The translations under genes and the position numbers were made by a program. Source: Martinezella rhizogenes (GTDB taxonomy: Bacteria; Pseudomonadota; Alphaproteobacteria; Rhizobiales; Rhizobiaceae). From it: a stretch of 64,000 nucleotides of DNA. The DNA is taken from contig JAAMEZ010000036.1 in the NCBI GenBank assembly GCA_013322215.1, positions 620,001 to 684,000 on the forward strand. Direction: 5' to 3'. A model generated the notes under the pieces. That model saw only the letters and a program-made list of their open reading frames with translations. It ran no database searches and had not been told where the DNA came from. Positions 34,638 through 42,846 of the stretch are shown here, piece after piece. Every line of letters starts with the position of its first letter. The first letter of the stretch is position 1.

Positions 34638-35561
34638 TTATCGCGAGACCAGCGTGTTGATCTTCTCGGCAAATTTCGACAGTTCCTCGCCCATCGATTG
34701 GGCGACAACTTCGGTCGCATGGGTCAGCTGGCGACGCCGCGACACGACGATGCCGACTTCTAGATCCTGGAGCTTCGATCCCGCGATTGAAAGCGCGACG
34801 GCATCGCCCGCCTCCAGCTCGCGCAGCAGCCCGAGCGGCGTGAAGAAGGCGACACCTTCGCCTGATAGTATCATCGGCTTCAGCATCATCTGATTGTTCG
34901 TCGCGACAAGCGTGCGGCCGACGCGGTTGAGCGCGCCGAGCTCGACTGCAATCATCGAACTCATGACCTCGTTGTCGAGCTGCAGCAGCATATTGAACTG
35001 GGCGCATTCCTGCAGCGTTACCGATCTTTGCCGCGCCAGCGGATGGCTCTTGGCGACGATCGCCATCAGCGGCATGCGCACGCCGTGGATCAGCTTCATG
35101 TCGTGCGGCCGGGCAAGATCGAAGGTGACGCCGATATCGACATCGCCCTCGGCGAGAAAGCGGAAAATGTTGTTGTAATTATCGGTGCGGATGCGGAAAT
35201 CCACCGCCGGATGCTTCTTGTGAAAGCCGGAGACGAACTCTGGCAGGAACTGGATCGCAAGGCTGTCCAGGGCGGCGATGTGGACGCGGCCGGTATTCTT
35301 GCCGTGGAGGTCGCCGAGATTGGATTTCATGATCTCATATTCGTGCAGCGTGTCCTTGGCGTGGCGCAGCACGATCTCGCCAGCCGACGTCAGCCGCAGC
35401 CCATCGGAAAAGCGCTCGAACAGCGGCGTTCCAAGCTCGTCTTCCAGCTTCTTGATCTGTCGGCTGACGGCGGAGGTCGCTACATGCAGCTCGTCGGATG
35501 CCTTGCGGATCGATCCGGAGCGTGCGACCTCGGCGAAATACTTCAGAATGCTGGCATGCAT
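34638..35561 (-). CDS. LysR-family transcriptional regulator
   Basis: 307 residues. The N-terminal winged helix-turn-helix (MHASILKYFAEVARSGSIRKASDELHVATSAVSRQIKKLE) is followed by a substrate-binding-protein-like sensor domain (about 90-295). It lies within the catabolic unit, 35 bases after the enoyl-CoA hydratase and 12 bases before the amidohydrolase, on the same strand. LysR regulators are more often divergent from their targets. It may control the unit by acting on the operon promoter upstream of 41598, where a GTTCT-N5-AGAAC inverted repeat lies (41680-41694). Confidence 0.92.
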   Translation of the reverse strand: MHASILKYFAEVARSGSIRKASDELHVATSAVSRQIKKLEDELGTPLFERFSDGLRLTSAGEIVLRHAKDTLHEYEIMKSNLGDLHGKNTGRVHIAALDSLAIQFLPEFVSGFHKKHPAVDFRIRTDNYNNIFRFLAEGDVDIGVTFDLARPHDMKLIHGVRMPLMAIVAKSHPLARQRSVTLQECAQFNMLLQLDNEVMSSMIAVELGALNRVGRTLVATNNQMMLKPMILSGEGVAFFTPLGLLRELEAGDAVALSIAGSKLQDLEVGIVVSRRRQLTHATEVVAQSMGEELSKFAEKINTLVSR

Positions 35562-35596
35562 GAAAAGCCCTCGGCAATCTCGAAGCTATAACATGC

Positions 35597-36373
35597 CTAT
35601 CTGCCGCGCCAAACGGGCGCCCGCTTCTCGCGGAAAGCCGCGACACCCTCCATGGCATCCTCGCTTTTCAAGGCCTTGATGAGCGCGGGTGTCCGCAGCG
35701 CCTGCGCCTCTGCCGGGCTTAGATGTGCCGTGCGATTGACCGTCTGCTTGATCGCCCGCAGCGACAACGGCGCACAGGCAACGATATCGGCGACCCAGCG
35801 ATCGACGGCGTCGTCGAGTTCACTGGCTGAGACGACTTCGTTGACGACGCCGTAGCTTGCCATTTCCTGCGCACCGAATTGTCGTCCCGTCAGCATCACG
35901 GCCATGGCACGGTTGAACGGGATCTTGCGCTGCAAGAGCACCATGCCGCCATCGAGCGGCATCCGGCCGACGCGCGCTTCCGGCAGACCGAAGCGCGCAG
36001 TCTCCACGGCAATGACGATATCGCAGCCAAGCACCATCTCGAAGCCGCCGCCAAGCGCATAGCCGTTGACGCGGGCAATCACGGGCACGTCGAGCGAGCG
36101 TCGGAAGGCGAGACCGCCAAAGCCGTTTTCCCGCCCGACCGTCCAGTAGTCGACACCGGAACTGCCGCTACCGCCTTTGAGGTCGGCGCCTGCGCAAAAA
36201 GCCTTTTCGCCGGAGCCGGTCAGGACGACGCAGCTGATGTCGTCGCGCGTCTCGATCTCCGTCCAGATCGACTCCAGCCTCGCCTCGGTCTCGGCATCGA
36301 CCGCGTTCATTCGGTCGGGGCGGTCGAGCGTGACGCGGGCGACGCGGTCCTCTACGGTGAAGGAAACGCTCAT
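35597..36373 (-). CDS. Enoyl-CoA hydratase/isomerase family protein
   Basis: 258 residues of crotonase fold. Oxyanion-hole motifs are KAFCAGADLKG (about 56-66) and ARVNGYALGGGFEMVLGCDIV (about 98-118). The catalytic region is GLPEARVGRMPLDGGMVLLQRKI, where the second acid is in the PEAR segment. The PEA-G-P-GG arrangement looks more like carnitinyl-CoA dehydratase (CaiD) than like FadB. Start overlaps the CoA-transferase stop. It should hydrate or dehydrate the CoA ester formed by that transferase (inference from gene order). Confidence 0.9.
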   Translation of the reverse strand: MSVSFTVEDRVARVTLDRPDRMNAVDAETEARLESIWTEIETRDDISCVVLTGSGEKAFCAGADLKGGSGSSGVDYWTVGRENGFGGLAFRRSLDVPVIARVNGYALGGGFEMVLGCDIVIAVETARFGLPEARVGRMPLDGGMVLLQRKIPFNRAMAVMLTGRQFGAQEMASYGVVNEVVSASELDDAVDRWVADIVACAPLSLRAIKQTVNRTAHLSPAEAQALRTPALIKALKSEDAMEGVAAFREKRAPVWRGR

Positions 36374-37527
36374 GCGGCGTCTCCCTGCACCTCGGAAAGC
36401 GAGGCCAGAATTTCCTCATTGTGCTGACCGAGCTGCGGCGGCGCGATCCGTACGGTGACGTGGGCGGCCGACATGTCGATCGGCGAGCCGATCAGCCGGA
36501 TCGGGCCGGCGGCGGTCTCACCTGCCTCGAGGATCATCTTGTTGATGATCGTCTGCTCGTCCTTCAGCGCCTCGGGCAGCGAACGGACCGGCGCGCAGAG
36601 AATGTCCACGCCTTCCAGCCGTGCGATCCAATGCACGGTGCTGTTTTTGGCGAAATTCTCGCGGAAGATCGCCTGCAACTCCGGCCGCCGCGCCATTTGC
36701 GCATCGAAATCCTTGTATTGCGGATATTGCGAGAGGTCTTCGATCTCAAGCGCTTCGCAGATATCGCGCAAGGGGTTCGGTTTGAAAGCGCCGACCATGA
36801 CGATCGCGCTGTCCGTCGTCTCGAAGACGCCCGTCAGTGGGAAGGCGCCCCAGTTCAGGTCCTTCTGGCGCATCAGATGCGTCGTGCCTTCCTGCATCTG
36901 CATGGCGATCATGGAGTTGTAGAGGCTGACGGCGACCTGCTGTCCCTCTCCCGTCTTGTCGCGCTGCAGAAGCGCAAGCAGGATACCCTGTACGAGGTGC
37001 ATGCCGGCAGAATAATCGGCAAGCGGCGTGGCATAGATCGAGGTCGGATGGCTATTGTCGGACTTGCGGCGCATGACGCCGGAGACGGCCTGCGCCAACA
37101 CGTCCTGGCCGCCCTTATGCTGGTAGGGGCCGGTCAGCCCGAAGCCGGTGCCGACGGCATAGATCAGACGCGGATTGATCTTTTTCAGATCTTCATAGCC
37201 AAAGCCCATGCGCTCCATCACGCCAGGCCGGAAGTTGTTGACGACGACGTCAGCCGTCTCAAGCAGCGCCTGGACGGTCTTGCGGGCGCTGGCTTCCTTC
37301 AGATCGAGCGCCAGGCTCTTCTTGTTGCGGTTCAAGGAGCAGAAGACCGGGTTGTTGAGCCCATCCGGATCGGAACCGAGCGACCAGCGCGAGAGATCGC
37401 CGATCTTCACCTTTTCGATCTTGATGACTTCGGCGCCGTAGTCGGCCAGAACCTGGGTGCAGGAGGGGCCGAGCATGACCTGCGTGAAATCGATCACGCG
37501 GATTCCGTCGAGTGGCAAAGTCGTCAT
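36370..37527 (-). CDS. CaiB/BaiF class III CoA-transferase
   Basis: 385 residues. Class III family signatures: IRVIDFTQVMLGPSCTQVLADYGAEVIKIE (about 9-38), LDLKEASARKTVQALLETADVVVNNFRPGVMERMG, GFGLTGPYQHKGG and YATPLADYSAGMHLVQG, where Asp (about 171) is the expected acyl-bound catalytic residue. Such enzymes move CoA between carboxylic acids (formate/oxalate, carnitine/crotonobetaine and others). Gene overlaps on both sides place it between the FAD oxidoreductase and the enoyl-CoA hydratase. It would activate the pathway acid to its CoA ester. Confidence 0.93.
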   Translation of the reverse strand: MTTLPLDGIRVIDFTQVMLGPSCTQVLADYGAEVIKIEKVKIGDLSRWSLGSDPDGLNNPVFCSLNRNKKSLALDLKEASARKTVQALLETADVVVNNFRPGVMERMGFGYEDLKKINPRLIYAVGTGFGLTGPYQHKGGQDVLAQAVSGVMRRKSDNSHPTSIYATPLADYSAGMHLVQGILLALLQRDKTGEGQQVAVSLYNSMIAMQMQEGTTHLMRQKDLNWGAFPLTGVFETTDSAIVMVGAFKPNPLRDICEALEIEDLSQYPQYKDFDAQMARRPELQAIFRENFAKNSTVHWIARLEGVDILCAPVRSLPEALKDEQTIINKMILEAGETAAGPIRLIGSPIDMSAAHVTVRIAPPQLGQHNEEILASLSEVQGDAA

Positions 37528-38882
37528 TCTGCAGCCTCCAAATATGTCGCGTTTTCCGAGGGGATGTCGCCGGGATCGGCGCCCTGAGCCCGCATCTGTT
37601 TCTGAATTGCCCTGACATCGGCCTTGCGAACGGTCGTCCCGGCATTGAGGGCGACGGTTGCGGCGATACCAGCCGCCTCACCCATCGCCATGCAGGGCGG
37701 GATCTCGCGGCTGGATTTCTGTGCCTGCGGCGTGGAAGAATAATGCCGGCCGGCGACGATCAGCTGGTCGACCTCCTTCGGCAGCATCGCGCGGTAGGGC
37801 GTGTAGTAGTCGCGGCCGCGGCAGACCGTGTCGGCGAAATGCCGGCGGGTCATGACGTCGTCCTTCGTCACGACATAGTCCCCCTGCAGCAGCCGTGTCT
37901 GGCGCACGCCAGTCTGCGGCGCGAAATCGACGACATAGGCATTCTCGAAGCCGGGCATCTTTTCCCGTGCGAAATCGAGCAGCTTGGCGATCCGGGAGCG
38001 GCCTTCCATCTCCGCCTTGGTCAGATCCTCGACCTTCAGGCCGCTTAAGGTCGGCATATGCGGGCAGTTCAGCCAGACGACGCCGGGCAGCGGCGTCTTC
38101 AGCCACCAGAAGGACCAGCAACCGCCGATCAGCCGCTTGGCTTCGTGATCGAGCGCCTTGAAGGCTTCCGGTTCCTGCTGTTCAAAACGTTCCGCCGCTT
38201 CCGTATCGACGCCGCCCCAGCGCGACACCGTCGTCAGAATGAAGTTGGATTCGACATGGGAAGCACCTGCACTCGCGGCGACATCGAGATCGCCCGTCGT
38301 ATCAATGACGACATCACCGAGGATCGCCTGCATCCCGTCCTTGGTCTGGCAGATGACGCCCTTGATCGTTCCGCCCTCGACGATTGCCGAGGAGAACCAG
38401 CTGTGGGTCCTGAGCTTGATCTTCGCCTCGGCGATCATGTCATAGGCGGCGCGCTTGAAGGCATCGGGATCGAAGGCGGCCGAAAAGCAGATCGGGTGCG
38501 GCATTGCCTGTGTGTGGAAATCGAAGAGGCCCCATCGCGCCCAACGCTGCCAGGCCTCCGGCGTGTCGCGGAATTCGATCAGGCGGTCACGGTCGGTGGG
38601 CGTCACGCACAGATCCCAGCGCTTCATGCGCTCGATCATCTCCATGCAGATGCCACGCACGGTAATTTCGAGCTCGTTGATCATGTCGTCGAGCACCAGC
38701 ACCATGCCGCCGGCGGCAAGTCCGCCGACATAGGGATAGCGTTCGAGAAGCGTGACGCTCGCGCCATTGCGCGCTGCCGACACGGCTGCGGCAATCCCCG
38801 CCGGGCCGCCGCCGACCACGACGACATCGGAGCGATCGACGACACGGATATCCCGTGCAGGCTGGTGAATAACCTGTTCCAT
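37524..38882 (-). CDS. FAD-dependent oxidoreductase
   Basis: 452 residues of the FAD_oxidored type. The Rossmann dinucleotide motif VVVVGGGPAGIAAAVSAARNGASVTLLE is at about 20-47. The second FAD contact GDVVIDTTGDLDVAASAG is in the middle and the C-terminal VDQLIVAGRHYSST ... MGEAAGIAATVALNAG closes the flavin domain. Members act as dehydrogenases on small substrates, often with unknown specificity. It starts 27 bases before the ABC permease stop and overlaps the CoA-transferase gene. First oxidative step of the pathway is a plausible role; substrate not known. Confidence 0.88.
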   Translation of the reverse strand: MEQVIHQPARDIRVVDRSDVVVVGGGPAGIAAAVSAARNGASVTLLERYPYVGGLAAGGMVLVLDDMINELEITVRGICMEMIERMKRWDLCVTPTDRDRLIEFRDTPEAWQRWARWGLFDFHTQAMPHPICFSAAFDPDAFKRAAYDMIAEAKIKLRTHSWFSSAIVEGGTIKGVICQTKDGMQAILGDVVIDTTGDLDVAASAGASHVESNFILTTVSRWGGVDTEAAERFEQQEPEAFKALDHEAKRLIGGCWSFWWLKTPLPGVVWLNCPHMPTLSGLKVEDLTKAEMEGRSRIAKLLDFAREKMPGFENAYVVDFAPQTGVRQTRLLQGDYVVTKDDVMTRRHFADTVCRGRDYYTPYRAMLPKEVDQLIVAGRHYSSTPQAQKSSREIPPCMAMGEAAGIAATVALNAGTTVRKADVRAIQKQMRAQGADPGDIPSENATYLEAAE

Positions 38883-38909
38883 TGGTGTTCCCTCGATGTT
38901 TTCTAAGTT

Positions 38910-39743
38910 TTAGTGCTGTCCGGCCGGCTTCCAGCGGATCATCCTGGCTTCTGCGACCGAGACGATGAAGAAGAGGATCACGGCAAGCAGGGCGGCAATG
39001 ACGACCGTTGCGTAGAGCAGCGGCGAGCGGAAATTATAGGTCGCCTCGATGATGAGCGCGCCAAGCCCGAAGCTGGAGCCGATCCATTCCGCGACGATCG
39101 CCCCCATGACGCTGCTGGTGGCAGCGATCTTCAAGGCGGCGAAGAGGAATGGCAGCGAGCTTGGCAGGCGGACCTTCCAGAGGATCTCGGAGTTGCTGGC
39201 CGAGAGCACCCGCATCAGGTCGAGCATCGCGGGGCTTGCCGAGCGAAGTCCCTGGACCATGTTGACCAGCGTCGGGAAGAAACAGATCAGGCCGGCGATG
39301 ATGATCTTCGGGGCAACGCCGTTGCCGAAGATCAAAACGAGGATCGGCGCGAGCGCGATGATCGGGATCGCCTTGACGAAGACGGCGATCGGATAGAAGG
39401 CCTTCTCCGCGGTGGCGCTGTGGACGAACCAGATTGCCAGCATGATGGCGATAAGATTGCCGAAGACAAAGCCGAGAACGGCCTCGAGTACCGTCGGCAG
39501 GAGGTTTCTAGTGAGCGTCGCGGCATTGTCGCGAAAGGCATAGAGGACGTCGAGCGGGCTTGGCGCCATGAAGGTCGGGATCTTGAAGATCCAGATGACC
39601 GCCTGCCACAGCACGATGCAGCCGAGTGCCGCAAGGATTGCCGGCATGTGCGAGGAGAGGACGCCGACGGTTGCGTCGAGGATGGCGACTTTGCGCGGCG
39701 CCTTGGCGATGCGGCCGATGTCGGAGTGGATGGCATTGCTCAT
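38910..39743 (-). CDS. ABC transporter permease (NitT/TauT type)
   Basis: 277 residues, start MSNAIHSDIGRIAKAP at 39743 giving an ATGA overlap with the ATPase gene (an ATG 6 bases upstream is possible). About six membrane helices; the EAA-type cytoplasmic loop is AEWIGSSFGLGALIIEATYNF, preceded by the inner-membrane motif LRSASPAMLDLMRVLSASNSEILWKVRLPSSLPFLFAAL. It forms the channel of the importer encoded by this and the next two upstream genes. Family: SsuC/TauC/ThiX-like permeases. Confidence 0.93.
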   Translation of the reverse strand: MSNAIHSDIGRIAKAPRKVAILDATVGVLSSHMPAILAALGCIVLWQAVIWIFKIPTFMAPSPLDVLYAFRDNAATLTRNLLPTVLEAVLGFVFGNLIAIMLAIWFVHSATAEKAFYPIAVFVKAIPIIALAPILVLIFGNGVAPKIIIAGLICFFPTLVNMVQGLRSASPAMLDLMRVLSASNSEILWKVRLPSSLPFLFAALKIAATSSVMGAIVAEWIGSSFGLGALIIEATYNFRSPLLYATVVIAALLAVILFFIVSVAEARMIRWKPAGQH

Positions 39744-40567
39744 ATGCATTCCTCCAGCAGCGCACGGAGATGCGCGGTCACCTTGATGAAGTCGACGGTG
39801 TCGCGCATCCCAAGCGAGCGCGGATAGGGGAGGTCGACTTTCATGTACTCCTTCACCCTCCCGGGATGGGCCTGCAGCATCAGCACATGCTGGCCGAGGA
39901 AGACCGCCTCCGGGATGGAATGGGTGACGAAGACGATGGTCGTGCCGGTTTCGCGCCAGATGCGTAAGAGTTCTTCATTGAGCTTGTCGCGGGTGATTTC
40001 GTCGAGGGCGCCGAAGGGCTCATCCATCAAAAGAATGCGCGGCTTGGTCACAAGGGCGCGGGCGATGGCGACACGCTGGCGCATGCCACCCGACAGTTCG
40101 TGCGGCAGGGCCTTTTCACGCCCCTTCAGGCCGACGAGCGCCAGCAGCTCCATGGGATCGGCATAGGCGCTCTTGTCATGCTTGCCGACTTCCAGCGGCA
40201 GGCGGACATTGTCGATGACACTTCGCCAGGGCAGAAGCGTCGCTTCCTGGAAGACGAAGGCGAAGTCACGGCCCTGACGCGCTTCGCGCGGCGGCCGGCC
40301 GAACACCGAAACCGAACCGCCGCTGATGTCAACGAGATCGGCGATACAACGCAGCAAGGTCGACTTGCCGCAGCCGGATGGGCCGAGCATCGTGACGAAC
40401 GACCCCTCGGGAATGTCGACGGAGACATTGGAGAGTGCGGTGAACTCATTGCCCTTGTCGCCGAAGCGGATGTCGAGATCCCGAATGGAAACGGCAAGCC
40501 TTGCCGTTTCAGCTGCTGGTAGCGGCTGTGGCTGCTTGATGGTGGCGGCGCTCATCATGGCATTCAC
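39740..40567 (-). CDS. ABC transporter ATP-binding protein (NitT/TauT type)
   Basis: 275 residues. Start GTG at 40567 overlaps the binding-protein stop; ATG at 40558 or 40555 is possible. Walker A MLGPSCGCGKS-like segment (LGPSGCGKSTLLRCIADL, about 62-79), Q-loop VFQEATLLPW, signature LSGGMRQRVAIARAL, Walker B RILLMDEPFGALDE and the H-loop FVTHSIPEA are all present. It energises the import of the substrate bound by the SBP upstream. Confidence 0.95.
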   Translation of the reverse strand: MNAMMSAATIKQPQPLPAAETARLAVSIRDLDIRFGDKGNEFTALSNVSVDIPEGSFVTMLGPSGCGKSTLLRCIADLVDISGGSVSVFGRPPREARQGRDFAFVFQEATLLPWRSVIDNVRLPLEVGKHDKSAYADPMELLALVGLKGREKALPHELSGGMRQRVAIARALVTKPRILLMDEPFGALDEITRDKLNEELLRIWRETGTTIVFVTHSIPEAVFLGQHVLMLQAHPGRVKEYMKVDLPYPRSLGMRDTVDFIKVTAHLRALLEECI

Positions 40568-41598
40568 CCGATCTGCTTGCGGATTTCGGTCGTTGCGTCG
40601 AGGATCGCCATGGTAGCGACGTCATCGACGGTCGGCGTGGTGCCTGTGAATTGCTTGAGATCGGCATAGGCCTTGATCTGGGCGGCCCAATTGTCCTTGT
40701 TCATCGCACCCCAGCCGGTCTGCTTGGTGCTGTCGCCGAAGGAGAAATCGATGACAGGATGGACGGCCTCGAGTTCGCTCGCCTTGTCGAGATTGGGATA
40801 GGCGTCGACCAGCATGTCGACGGCTTCTTCCGGATGGTCGCGCACATAGCCCCAGCCCTTGGCGGCGGCTGTGGTGAAGCGCACCAGCACGTCGGAATGT
40901 TTGTCGAGCTGCTCGTCGGTCGTGTAGTAGACATTGGCATAGAGCTGCAGGCCCGCATCCCAGAGCATCATGTCGACGCGCTCGTCGCCGAGCACCTTCA
41001 GTGCATTGGTGTTCGTCACCCACCCGGTAACCGCATCAGCCTGACCGGTGATCAGCTGGTTCATGTCGGAACCCATGTTGACCATCTTCACTTTGTCTTC
41101 CGGAATGCCGTTTTGCGCGAGAAGGGCGCGCAGAAGGATGAAGGCGGTCGGCTGCGTCGCGATCGTCTTGCCGATCATGTCCTTCGGCTCGCGGATCGGC
41201 GATTTCTTCAACGAGAAATATGTAAATGGATGCTTACGGTATCCGGCGAGAAACGCCTTGACCGGCATGCCGGCGGAACGCGCGAGCATGACCGACGGGC
41301 TCGAGGAAATCTGGCCGATAGCGGATTGGCCTGCTGCCACACCGGCAACGCCATCGACATTCGGGCCGCCGGGGACGATGGTGAGATTGATGCCCTGCTC
41401 GGTGAAGAAGCCCTTTTTCTGAGCTGCGACCTCGCCAAGCAAGCCGTTCGAGGCAAGCCAGCCGAGCTGCATGCGAACCTCGGCAACATCGGCCGCCTTG
41501 CCGGCGCGAATGCCGACGAAAGTCTGCGTTGCGGCAAGACCTCCGACCAAGGCAGCGTTGGAAAGAAAGCGGCGGCGATTCATCATGAATTGTGACAT
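40564..41598 (-). CDS. ABC transporter substrate-binding protein (THI5/NMT1-like, Tat signal)
   Basis: 344 residues, AGGGGAA ribosome site ahead of 41598. Twin-arginine signal NRRRFLSNAALVGGLAATQTFVG (about 7-28). The mature protein is a two-lobe binding protein of the SsuA/THI5-NMT1 group: RMQLGWLASNGLLGEVAAQKKGFFTEQGINLTIVPGGPNVDGVAGVA (about 42-88), ITGQADAVTGWVTN and later DHPEEAVDMLVDAYPNLD. Related proteins bind taurine, sulfonates, aromatic compounds and pyrimidine or other ring compounds. First gene of the eight-gene unit; substrate unknown. Confidence 0.92.
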   Translation of the reverse strand: MSQFMMNRRRFLSNAALVGGLAATQTFVGIRAGKAADVAEVRMQLGWLASNGLLGEVAAQKKGFFTEQGINLTIVPGGPNVDGVAGVAAGQSAIGQISSSPSVMLARSAGMPVKAFLAGYRKHPFTYFSLKKSPIREPKDMIGKTIATQPTAFILLRALLAQNGIPEDKVKMVNMGSDMNQLITGQADAVTGWVTNTNALKVLGDERVDMMLWDAGLQLYANVYYTTDEQLDKHSDVLVRFTTAAAKGWGYVRDHPEEAVDMLVDAYPNLDKASELEAVHPVIDFSFGDSTKQTGWGAMNKDNWAAQIKAYADLKQFTGTTPTVDDVATMAILDATTEIRKQIG

Positions 41599-41679
41599 TC
41601 TGACAGTTCCCCTGTTGATTGGGCGATCGGACTTTGCGTCTCGTTATCCACCAATACCGGGATGATGGGGGAATTCAGT

Positions 41680-41694
41680 GTTCTAATAAAGAAC
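41680..41694. promoter_or_regulatory. LysR-box-like inverted repeat upstream of the catabolic operon
   Basis: GTTCT-AATAA-AGAAC, perfect 5-base arms with a 5-base spacer, contains the T-N11-A form preferred by LysR regulators. It lies 82 bases upstream of the binding-protein start and could be the site of the LysR regulator inside the operon. Confidence 0.45.
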
Positions 41695-41805
41695 AATTAT
41701 GCGCACTATCGATTGCCAAAAAGGCAACGGTCAACGTGAGCAAAGGTGCTGCGGATCAATCCGCAGCCCGGTAACATCTGGAGAATATGCCGCCCTGCGG
41801 CGCCT

Positions 41806-42846
41806 TTAGCCGAGGGTCTTGCCGCGTCCAATCCCATAGGTCAGCGCGAGCGCACCGACAAGGACGGCACCCTTGATGAAGTCCTGCGTGTAGTAGGGCG
41901 CGTTCAGCATTGTCAGCCCGTTCAGCAGCACACCGACGAAGACCGCACCGATTGTCGTGCCGAGAACGTTGGGACGGCGCAGCCCCAGGACGGCAAAGCC
42001 GATGAGCGAGGCTGCGACGGAATCCATCAGCAGCGAGGCGCCTGAGGAGACATCGCCACGACCGACGCGGGCGGCAACGATAATGCCGCCAAGGGAGGCG
42101 AGCACGCCTGAAAGCACATAGGCAAAGGTCTTGAGACGGGCGACATTGGCACCGGCCAGCCGTGTCGCGGCTTCGTTGCCGCCGGTCGCATAGAGAAGGC
42201 GGCCAAGACGGGTCCGCTCGGTGAGCACATGGAGCACGAAGGCGGCGGCAAGCATCAGAATGACGGGAAAGGGAATAGTGCCGAACAGGCTAGAACGTCC
42301 TATCGTCAGAAAGGCAGGATCAACCCTGCCGGTAGCCGCCGTCCCGTCGGGAAGGATCAGGCCAACCGAGATCGAGCGCCCGGCCGTCGGGATGAGTTGC
42401 AGCCCGGTCAGGAGGAACATGGTGGCTAGGGTCGCCAGCAGATCAGGCACCTTCAGCTTGACGATCAGCAGAGCGTTGGCGAGCCCGACGATCGCACCGA
42501 AGGCAAGCACCAGCGGCACGGTCTCATAGGCGCTGAGGTTCCATACGATCATGGCATAGCTTGCGGCCATGACGCTGGAGGCGGCCACGGCGCCGACGGA
42601 AAGATCGAAGCCGCCGATGGCCAGCGTCACCGTGACGCCGGCGCCGATGATGGCGACGACCGAAACCGCCTGCAGGATGCTCATCAGATTGTTGATGTTG
42701 ATGAAGGCGGGCTGGGCGGAGCTGAAGAAGATGATGAGGGCAAGGAGGAGGAGAAATACCGCTCCCCGCCGCACGAACTCTTGCGGCGATATCGTATGGT
42801 TGGCCGGCCTGATCTGTTCGGGGATTTCTGCAGTACCTTCACTCAT
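41806..42846 (-). CDS. ABC transporter permease (ribose/simple-sugar type)
   Basis: 346 residues with about ten hydrophobic segments, family RbsC-like. Key regions: ILQAVSVVAIIGAGVTVTLAIGGFDLSVGAVAA (about 55-87), the conserved GRLLYATGGNEAATRLAGANVARLKTFAYVLSG cytoplasmic loop (about 215-247) and the end GAVFVGVLLNGLTML. Its ATG overlaps the ATPase stop by 1 base. No periplasmic binding protein gene is in this unit, so the importer must borrow one or lie split in the genome. Sugar identity unknown. Confidence 0.92.
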   Translation of the reverse strand: MSEGTAEIPEQIRPANHTISPQEFVRRGAVFLLLLALIIFFSSAQPAFININNLMSILQAVSVVAIIGAGVTVTLAIGGFDLSVGAVAASSVMAASYAMIVWNLSAYETVPLVLAFGAIVGLANALLIVKLKVPDLLATLATMFLLTGLQLIPTAGRSISVGLILPDGTAATGRVDPAFLTIGRSSLFGTIPFPVILMLAAAFVLHVLTERTRLGRLLYATGGNEAATRLAGANVARLKTFAYVLSGVLASLGGIIVAARVGRGDVSSGASLLMDSVAASLIGFAVLGLRRPNVLGTTIGAVFVGVLLNGLTMLNAPYYTQDFIKGAVLVGALALTYGIGRGKTLG

